Made by a program: the position numbers and the translations under genes
Part shown: positions 56,965 through 64,000 of the stretch, piece after piece
Position numbering within the stretch: the stretch's first letter is position 1
Layout: each line of letters opens with the position of its first letter
The notes under the pieces: generated by a model
Seen by the model: the letters and a program-made list of their open reading frames with translations, nothing else
Database searches by the model: none
What the model was told of the DNA's origin: nothing
DNA from: an uncultured Gammaproteobacteria bacterium
GTDB lineage: Bacteria; Pseudomonadota; Gammaproteobacteria; DRLM01
DNA length: 64,000 nt
Assembly (NCBI GenBank): GCA_947259075.1
Contig: CAMYKQ010000028.1
Span: forward strand, 1 to 64,000
Direction: 5' to 3'

Positions 56965-59460
56965 ATGGATAGCCCCATCGACTTCCCCGTACCCCCCCTC
57001 TGCGCTTTGCGCGCCGAAACCGCGGTGCATCGGGGCGAACGCGCCGTGGTGGAATTGATAGACGGCCGTAAAATCATTGGCAAACTCGATAAATTCGATT
57101 CGGATAAAGGCAAGATTGCCATCATCATCGATGGCCATGAAAAAACCAAGAATCTTGGCATGCATGAAATCCGGCTTATGCGCATACCTCATCCACGAAA
57201 ATGGGTAAGAGATGATGACTCCGTACTCTCCAACGCCAAAGGCGTGCTCGTCTCCACCGAGCCACTAGAATTCAACATTGAATTCACTGACCACAGCACT
57301 ATAGATGGCAACACCTTCGGTTTTCGCAACGGCCGTCACGGCATCCATTTGTTCCCCGTACAAGACGGCAACCAATACACCCATCTTTTCGTGCCGAATA
57401 ACGCCATCGCCCGGCATCGCATTGGAAAACACCTCGGACAACAGCTCATTAAAGATCGGGTAGTCAGCGACCAAGATGTCGCGATGGTGCTATTAGAACA
57501 ACAAGAACACCGCTCACGATCGCTGGGCGAACACCTCACACTTACCGCGATTGTCAGCAGCGAACAACTGGAACATGCCCTCAACCGCCAGAAAAAAATG
57601 CCTCATCTTCAACTCGGCGAAATCCTAGTACAGGAAAGACTTATTAGCCAACAGCAACTGGACACGGCTTTATCACAGCAACAACGTGAACGCAGCACGA
57701 CACTGGGTGAATTACTCTCCTCGAAGGGAATAGTAAAACAGGAAGACATCCAAAAAAGCCTCGCCACCAAGCTAGGCATTCCCTTCCTTGACCTTCGTCA
57801 ATTCCCCCTTGATATCACCATCCTCAAGCTACTCGATAAAAATATCGCCACGCGCCACTCCATCCTGCCATTACAGCGCCATCAGGGAAAGCTCGTTGTC
57901 GCGATGGAAGACCCCACAAAATGGGAAACCATCGATGCCCTGCGCGCCGCAACGAAACTCACCATTGAGCCGGTCATGGCTACCCGCTCAGATTTATCGT
58001 GGGCCATCAAACACTATTATCACGACGGCCATAACAACCCCTCATTGAATCCAGCCAGTGAAACAATGAGCGAGAAATGCACACCCGCTCCCAGCTCACC
58101 GCAAATCGCCGTCTCTAGCGAAAGCGTATTAGCTGACCCATCTATTTTGACGGCAACGTCCGGCCCTCTCGCTAATGAAAAGCAGAACCAGGTGATTGAC
58201 CGTGATGATGACGCCGATGACTATCTGCGCAAACTTATTCTCAATGCGGCACGCGATGAGACGCATGCTGTCCACCTTGAGTCCATACCAAGTAATGGCG
58301 CGCGCATCCGCTTGCGCAAGAACGGCGAACTGATCGAGAAAGGCAATATCACCGCTGATTTGTGGTCCAGATTGCAAACCCGGCTACACCACTTCTCCCA
58401 TCTCGATGGAATCGATTGCAACAATGCTCGGGCAGGGCTTATCGACGGCTCTTTTTTTTATCCCGCCACGCTTGAAGTACGAATATACGACATTCCCACC
58501 TTCAACGGTGAACATGATATCGTGCTTAAAATTACCTCACTCAGCCATACCCCCGCCTTGGCGGAGCTGGGCTTCAGTGACGCCCTTTTAAAACGCATCG
58601 ACGATCTCACATTGAAAGGCCACGGATTATTTCTGGTATGTGGTCCGGCGGGGTCAGGAAAAACAAGCTTGTTGCATGCCTTACTGCTGCACCTGAATAA
58701 CGATGTAAAAAAAATATGGATGCTCGACAACGTTGAACGAAAAATGCCCGCCAATGTCCGTCATGTCCGGCTTGGCGCAATTAACCTGGGGCACGGACCA
58801 CACCCCATCGACACCATACTTGGCGCCGATCCGGATCTGATCTCGGTTAACCCGCTCTCTCAACCCGACATCGCCAAACGAGCGATCAGCGGAGCATTGA
58901 GCGGTCCGCAAATCCTAGCCAGCCTCCCGGTCCGCGGTTCCGGCGAGGCGATAGAACGTCTCACCAATATGGGTGTACCGCGTTATGAATTGGCCGATGC
59001 ACTCAGCGCCGTGCTCAGCCTGCGTTCAATCAAAAAACTCTGCGAGAACTGCAAAAAACGTTATGTTCCTACCGCTGAAGAACTGCGAAGTCTCGCCACG
59101 GAATATTATGCCGACAGCCTTTCACCGGATGACCCGCCCGCGCGTGTCAACGCCTTGCGTGAAAAGATTTTAGAAAAATGGCAAGACGCCTGGGCGGATA
59201 GCACCGGGCAACTCCTGCTGCATCGCGCGGCGGGATGCAAGCACTGCCAAAAATCCGGTTACGCCGGACAATTGTCATTGCATGAATTACTGGAAATCAG
59301 CGCCACGGTTAAACGACCGATATTGGACGGCGCGAACGCACCCACCATCATGCGCGCCGCAATCGGCGCGGGCCTGAAGACACTCAAACAAGACGGCATT
59401 GAGAAAGTGCTGCAAGGTCACACTGACCTGATTCAAGTGCGCGCCGCCTGCGCGAGTTAA
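56965..59460 (+). CDS. GspE/PilB-like protein with MshEN-type N-terminal repeats and degenerate ATPase core
   Basis: LGEILVQERLISQQQLDTALSQQ repeats; Walker A GPAGSGKTSLLH; CENCKKRY...CKHCQKSGYAG; missing Walker B Glu and His box. Confidence 0.88.
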   Translation: MDSPIDFPVPPLCALRAETAVHRGERAVVELIDGRKIIGKLDKFDSDKGKIAIIIDGHEKTKNLGMHEIRLMRIPHPRKWVRDDDSVLSNAKGVLVSTEPLEFNIEFTDHSTIDGNTFGFRNGRHGIHLFPVQDGNQYTHLFVPNNAIARHRIGKHLGQQLIKDRVVSDQDVAMVLLEQQEHRSRSLGEHLTLTAIVSSEQLEHALNRQKKMPHLQLGEILVQERLISQQQLDTALSQQQRERSTTLGELLSSKGIVKQEDIQKSLATKLGIPFLDLRQFPLDITILKLLDKNIATRHSILPLQRHQGKLVVAMEDPTKWETIDALRAATKLTIEPVMATRSDLSWAIKHYYHDGHNNPSLNPASETMSEKCTPAPSSPQIAVSSESVLADPSILTATSGPLANEKQNQVIDRDDDADDYLRKLILNAARDETHAVHLESIPSNGARIRLRKNGELIEKGNITADLWSRLQTRLHHFSHLDGIDCNNARAGLIDGSFFYPATLEVRIYDIPTFNGEHDIVLKITSLSHTPALAELGFSDALLKRIDDLTLKGHGLFLVCGPAGSGKTSLLHALLLHLNNDVKKIWMLDNVERKMPANVRHVRLGAINLGHGPHPIDTILGADPDLISVNPLSQPDIAKRAISGALSGPQILASLPVRGSGEAIERLTNMGVPRYELADALSAVLSLRSIKKLCENCKKRYVPTAEELRSLATEYYADSLSPDDPPARVNALREKILEKWQDAWADSTGQLLLHRAAGCKHCQKSGYAGQLSLHELLEISATVKRPILDGANAPTIMRAAIGAGLKTLKQDGIEKVLQGHTDLIQVRAACAS

Positions 59461-59629
59461 GGCGGCCCCTGCTTTTCCAACGCCGCGTCAAATTCGGAAT
59501 ATGGTGACCTTGGACCCCGGACTACCAGGCGGCGCTGTTGTCATACACGCGCACCCAGCAACACGACCACGATAAACGCATACATCACCGCACTCGGCTC
59601 ATCCACCCGCTCAGCGTCATCAGCCTTCG

Positions 59630-59895
59630 TAAAAAATACTCCTTCAGATCCATACTCGCGTAAAATTGGGCGGCTGCATCGGCGCATCCGTTAAACATGC
59701 GCGTATCACGCTTGAAGAAATCGCCGAAACGGCGTTCCTTGGCCTAATTCCAGCGCGGGTGATCCATCGTGAGATTCACATTGGCGTAAAAACCATACCC
59801 CACGGGTCCGGCCTTGGCCCCTGCCGTTATCGGCCGCCGCTCGGCCCAACTGGTCTTGACGATGGACTTAATGCTTTTAAAGCCGTACTTACACT
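59630..59895 (-). pseudogene. msrP: Relic of protein-methionine-sulfoxide reductase catalytic subunit (MsrP/YedY), C-terminal part
   Basis: Minus-strand reading [56 protein letters not shown]...MFNGCADAAAQFYASMDLKEYF resembles the MsrP C-terminus; in-frame stop, no N-terminal domain. Confidence 0.7.
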
Positions 59896-60117
59896 ACATC
59901 TTGCCATTACAATCAGAGCCGGCCCACGCGCTCACTGAGGACGGACAACCCTTAACATAAATATGTTTTCATACGAAACCAAGACTCATCCAGTAAACAT
60001 AGACTAAGCCACCCGAAAATGAGCATAATTACGCCCGAGCACTCGCATGTAACAATACCCAAAAAGCAGTCCGCTTTTCATCACGGCTTTATCACAGCCA
60101 CTCAAAAGGAGTACATC

Positions 60118-60906
60118 ATGCGCACACTCTGGATCAGCGCGCTCTTGTTGACTTTGAACCTCGCCACGGCACAGGCCGCCGTCGTCACCCAGGAAATGAA
60201 CTACACCGTCGAAGGCGTGACCATGAAGGGTTACTTGGCCTATGACGACGCCATTACCGGCCCGCGCCCCGGCGTGCTGGTGGTCCACGAATGGTGGGGC
60301 CACAATGAATATGCGCGCAAACGCGCCCGCACGCTCGCCGGTTTGGGCTACACCGCGTTCGCTCTCGACATGTACGGTGAGGGCAAACAGGCCCATCACC
60401 CCGACGACGCCAACAAACTCTCCAGTGAACTCGGCCAAAATCAGGCCCTCGCCAAGGCACGCTTTCAAGGCGCTTACGACTTATTGGTAAGCCAGCCCAC
60501 CGTCAACCCGCAGCGCATCGCCGCCATCGGCTATTGCATGGGCGGCACCGTGGTCTTGGAAATGGCCCGCGGCGGCGCCCCTCTCGCTGGCGTGGCCAGC
60601 TTTCACGGCAATTTATCCACCGCTCAACCCGCTCAGCCCGGCGGCCTCAAAGCCAAGATTCTGGTATTGACCGGCACCGACGACCCCTTCGTCCCCGCCG
60701 AACAAGTCGCGCGATTCATGAAAGAAATGGACGCCGCGGACGCGGATTACAAACTCATCACCTACCCCGGCGCCAAACACAGCTTCACCAATCCCGACGC
60801 CGATCAATTCGGCAAAGAATTCAATCTACCCTTGGCCTACAACGCCGAGGCCGACCAAGCCTCGTGGCGCGAAATGCAGAAATTCTTCGGGGTGATATTC
60901 AAATAG
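60118..60906 (+). CDS. Dienelactone hydrolase family protein, exported
   Basis: VLVVHEWWGHNEYARKRA; AAIGYCMGGTVVLEMA (Cys nucleophile); GAKHSF; signal peptide; RBS aaggag. Confidence 0.92.
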   Translation: MRTLWISALLLTLNLATAQAAVVTQEMNYTVEGVTMKGYLAYDDAITGPRPGVLVVHEWWGHNEYARKRARTLAGLGYTAFALDMYGEGKQAHHPDDANKLSSELGQNQALAKARFQGAYDLLVSQPTVNPQRIAAIGYCMGGTVVLEMARGGAPLAGVASFHGNLSTAQPAQPGGLKAKILVLTGTDDPFVPAEQVARFMKEMDAADADYKLITYPGAKHSFTNPDADQFGKEFNLPLAYNAEADQASWREMQKFFGVIFK

Positions 60907-60928
60907 GTCCGGTACAACACCACTCAAT

Positions 60929-60960
60929 GCGCGAGGGTGGCTCAACCAACGCCCTCGCGC
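60929..60960 (+). terminator. Terminator hairpin after dienelactone hydrolase gene
   Basis: gcgcgaggg...ccctcgcgc followed by a T-containing tail. Confidence 0.6.
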
Positions 60961-61046
60961 TTTACTTAAAAGGTAGCGTAAAACCTATCTCAAAATTAAA
61001 TTTGGCTGCGTAATAACATATGTTCCACCGAGCTGATTAATCTTGG

Positions 61047-61141
61047 TTCCTTCTCCCTCAGGGAGAAAGACGGGATGAGGGGATCAAATAATTAAGGCAT
61101 TACGCCCCCTCACCCCAACCCCCTCCCTGAGGGAGAGGAAG
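61047..61141. repeat. Inverted pair of R1 palindromic repeats
   Basis: ttctccctcagggagaaagacgggatgagggg ... cccctcaccccaaccccctccctgagggagag: same consensus in opposite orientations. Confidence 0.8.
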
Positions 61142-61267
61142 ATAATAGGATTGCGTACCATGCCAGCCGTCGAGGCATTTTGGATCCCGTTCATATTTTG
61201 AGATAGGCTCTAAACACCGGCCGAACGCCGCGCACGGCACGCGCCCGGCAAATATCGGAAACAACGC

Positions 61268-61606
61268 ATGCGCCTGAAAATCACCGGAGCGATCCTGGCC
61301 ATGATCATCTTTACGCCCCCAAGCCAGGCCGGCTTCGATCGCGCCGGCGACGCGCGCGCTTGGTGCAAGGAAAAAACACTGGGTTATCTGCGAGACCACG
61401 GCTACACACCCTACAACTGGACGGCCAGCACCCATCTGAAAGACATGCACTACATCACCGAAGGCGAGTGGCGCCTCGACGTGGACGATCTCAAGGTCGA
61501 ATGCCGGTCGAAAAAAGACGGCAAACGCGCCTCGGGCAAATTCAAAATCCTCAACATCGAGATCATGGACGACGCGGCGTCCGCGCCCCGCCAAACGCGA
61601 CGCTGA
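61268..61606 (+). CDS. Small exported hypothetical protein
   Basis: Signal peptide MRLKITGAILAMIIFTPPSQA; no family recognised. Confidence 0.6.
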   Translation: MRLKITGAILAMIIFTPPSQAGFDRAGDARAWCKEKTLGYLRDHGYTPYNWTASTHLKDMHYITEGEWRLDVDDLKVECRSKKDGKRASGKFKILNIEIMDDAASAPRQTRR

Positions 61607-61732
61607 CACCGCGCCGCGGCCCGCCGCCGGCCGGGGCGGACGACCCGGATATGGCGTCGACTATTCTTACAGCCGCGCAGGGTCTTTCACCAAAACACCA
61701 TTAACTTATTGTTTTTAATTTCAATACAACAT

Positions 61733-61748
61733 TGGCGCTGATCGTGCT
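61733..61748 (+). promoter_or_regulatory. Weak sigma54-like element upstream of PEP-CTERM gene
   Basis: TGGCGCT-GATC-GTGCT: GG-N10-GC spacing kept, 9/12 matches. Confidence 0.35.
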
Positions 61749-61819
61749 TAGTTATATCTAATTAAGGAAGTACGCCCATCAAGGATGGTCCCTCAGCCGT
61801 ATCGCAGTAAAGGTGGACC

Positions 61820-62695
61820 ATGTCTTTCAAACGCAGCATTTCACTCACCGCCGCCCTCATCGCGGCCTTCAGTTCATCCGCCACCCTCGCCGCCCCGCTC
61901 ACCATTGACGGGAATCTCGGCGATTGGGGCATCAGTGTCGCCGACAATAACGCCAGCGACTTCACCCATCTGAAGACCGACATCGGTCTGCTCGGCTTCC
62001 ATTTGGAAGACCAAAACGATCTTGCCGCCAACGGCGCCTATCTCGGCCCTCAATACGGCGGACAAAACTACGATGCGGAATTCATGGGCGTGGCGCGACA
62101 AGGCGGCACCCTGTACATCGCCATCGTCACCGGCCAGCGGCCCGACAACGGCTTCAGCAATTATTCGCCGGGCGATATCCGCATCAGCACCAGCGACGGC
62201 CTCATCGGCATCGAAGTCGGCGGCGGCGCGGGCGGCGGCAGCGGCACGGCCCTCAGCGAGGGCGCCAGCGGCTCTACCTACGGCCTGAAATCGAACGGCT
62301 ACACCCTGAGCCACGGCAGCACCCAGGCGGCGCAAACCGCCGGTTCGGTGTGGAGCGACGTGGACTGGATCCTCGATCCAATCGGTCCGGTGCAAGAAAA
62401 AGTGCAATTCTCCATCAACGGCGCCAGTCAACAGCTAGGCAGCGCCGACTTCATTTTCACGCGCAACGGCGTCACCGGTCAGCACGCCATCATCGAACTG
62501 GCGATCAGCACCAGCCTCTTCGGCGCGAGTACGCTCGAGTCGATCTTCTGGGCGCCGAGCTGCGGCAACGATGAACTCAGTGTCTCCATGCCCGTGCGCA
62601 TCACCCAAGTGCCGGAACCGGCCGCCCTCGGCCTTTTCGGACTGGGCTTGCTGGCGATGGGCGTACAGCGTCGCCGGCGGCGCGCTACCGCCTAA
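61820..62695 (+). CDS. PEP-CTERM sorting domain-containing protein
   Basis: C-terminus VPEPAALGLFGLGLLAMGVQRRRRRATA; N-terminal signal peptide. Confidence 0.93.
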   Translation: MSFKRSISLTAALIAAFSSSATLAAPLTIDGNLGDWGISVADNNASDFTHLKTDIGLLGFHLEDQNDLAANGAYLGPQYGGQNYDAEFMGVARQGGTLYIAIVTGQRPDNGFSNYSPGDIRISTSDGLIGIEVGGGAGGGSGTALSEGASGSTYGLKSNGYTLSHGSTQAAQTAGSVWSDVDWILDPIGPVQEKVQFSINGASQQLGSADFIFTRNGVTGQHAIIELAISTSLFGASTLESIFWAPSCGNDELSVSMPVRITQVPEPAALGLFGLGLLAMGVQRRRRRATA

Positions 62696-62921
62696 GCGAC
62701 CAAAGCGGCGCGCGACGCCGCGGATTCTCACTGACGGCCGCGCGCGGCCGGGACTCACCGGCACACGGAAGCCGACCCGCTCCCACTCCTTATTTTCCCG
62801 TCCAAAAATAAGCCCCGCATCGGCGGGGCTTGAGTGGCGCAAAGCGCCCTTAGTTCATAAACACACGGAGCACGAGCGTTGCGCACGGCACAGGCTCTTG
62901 GATTAACCCGGCATCAAAACA

Positions 62922-63003
62922 AGCCCCTCTCTCCAACGCGGGAGAGGGGCTCAATTAAGTGATGCAATCAAGCCCCTTTCCCGCCGGGAGAGGAAGCGGC
63001 GTG
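62922..63003. repeat. Two adjacent GC-rich palindromic repeats (R1-like)
   Basis: agcccctctc...gagaggggct and agcccctttcccgccgggagaggaagcggcgtga. Confidence 0.6.
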
Positions 63004-63028
63004 AACCGGCTCCTTACTTGCCGCCGGA

Positions 63029-64000
63029 TTACTTGTCGGACTTATCCTCGGGCGCGGGCGTGCCGCGGCCGAACAGGGCGGGCACTTCGCGCCGCGCGGG
63101 ACGGTGGCGCACCACCGGCGCGGGACGCTGCGGCGCGGCCTGCTCACGGGGTTCAGCGAAGTCGCGGCGTGAGTCGAAATCACGGCGCGGCTGCGCTTGA
63201 TCCGCGAAACGCGGACGTTGTGGCGCATGACGGCGCTGGCCCTGCTCACCACGCGGGTTGGCCTGTTCATTGCGCGAAGCGGGATGCATCACATTACCAT
63301 TCACCTCACCACGCGGCTGCTCATGACGGCCGCCCCCTTGTCTTTGCCCGCCACGTTCGCCCTGTGGACGCCCAGCCGCGCGCGCCGGACGCGGACGCGC
63401 GCCTGCCTCCGGGCGGGCTTGATTACCGCGCGATTGATCGCCACGCGTTTGATCGCGCTGTCCTCGACCCAGGTAATTAGAACCGCGGCGCGCGGTATCA
63501 CGCTGAGGTTGCTCGCCCCGCGCCGCTCGCGGCGCGCCCCGCCCGCCGCGGTTATTACGGCCATTGGGAATGGCCTCGGCGCGGATGCTGGGATCATGTT
63601 CGAAACCAGGCACATTCACCACCGGCAGTTCACGTTTAATGAGGCGCTGAATACCGGACAATAAATCCAGCTCATCGACACACACCAGCGACACCGCCTC
63701 ACCGCTGGCACCGGCGCGGCCGGTGCGGCCGATGCGGTGCACGTAGTCTTCGGAGACATTGGGCAGTTCGAAATTCACCACATGCGGCAGCTGATCGATG
63801 TCGAGGCCACGCGCGGCGATGTCGGTGGCCACCAGCACGCGCACGGCGTTGGCCTTGAAATCAGCCAATGCCCGGGTGCGCGCGCCCTGACTTTTGTTGC
63901 CGTGAATCGCGGCGGCGCTGATGCCGTCCTTGTCCAATTGCTCGGCCAGGCGGTTGGCACCGTGCTTGGTGCGGGTGAACACCAGCACTTGGCGCCAGTC
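63029..64000 (-). CDS. rhlE: DEAD-box RNA helicase RhlE, C-terminal part (runs off window)
   Basis: [53 protein letters not shown]; Arg/Gly-rich tail. Confidence 0.92.
   Translation of the reverse strand, partial: DWRQVLVFTRTKHGANRLAEQLDKDGISAAAIHGNKSQGARTRALADFKANAVRVLVATDIAARGLDIDQLPHVVNFELPNVSEDYVHRIGRTGRAGASGEAVSLVCVDELDLLSGIQRLIKRELPVVNVPGFEHDPSIRAEAIPNGRNNRGGRGAPRAARGEQPQRDTARRGSNYLGRGQRDQTRGDQSRGNQARPEAGARPRPARAAGRPQGERGGQRQGGGRHEQPRGEVNGNVMHPASRNEQANPRGEQGQRRHAPQRPRFADQAQPRRDFDSRRDFAEPREQAAPQRPAPVVRHRPARREVPALFGRGTPAPEDKSDK

Overview
A 64-kb window of a GC-rich gammaproteobacterial-type chromosome. Most of it is conserved core genes: dedD-folC-accD-trpA-trpB-trpF-truA; pbpG; pgi-zwf-gnd-glgA; ppc; aquaporin-arsC; panD-panC-panB-deoxynucleoside kinase-folK-pcnB; tRNA-Glu(CTC); lptG-lptF; pepA-holC-valS; an orphan OmpR-type regulator; ompA; mscS; a PEP-CTERM-associated acyltransferase; a GlrK/QseG/GlrR (QseE-QseG-QseF) module; prfC; prkA-yeaH-spoVR; a GspE/PilB-like protein; a PEP-CTERM protein; and a truncated rhlE. 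The strongest candidate for something undescribed is the ~500-bp gap between the acyltransferase and the GlrK-like kinase. It holds three GTC-N10-GACA boxes, one an exact match to the enterobacterial GlrR consensus TGTC-N10-GACA. Downstream of them is a divergent sigma54-type promoter (TGGTACA-GGGT-TTGCT), and the predicted start site falls at the base of a hairpin. This looks like a GlmY-type sRNA locus. Other highlights are two in-frame palindromic-repeat insertions in valS; a GspE-like protein that keeps Walker A but has lost the Asp box, Walker B glutamate and His box; an msrP pseudogene relic; 10-bp phased direct repeats upstream of the orphan regulator; a Cys-rich C-terminal tail on the aquaporin paired with arsC; and a perfect 78-bp fold-back at the window's left edge. 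All calls come from reading the sequence and recalled family motifs; no searches were run.
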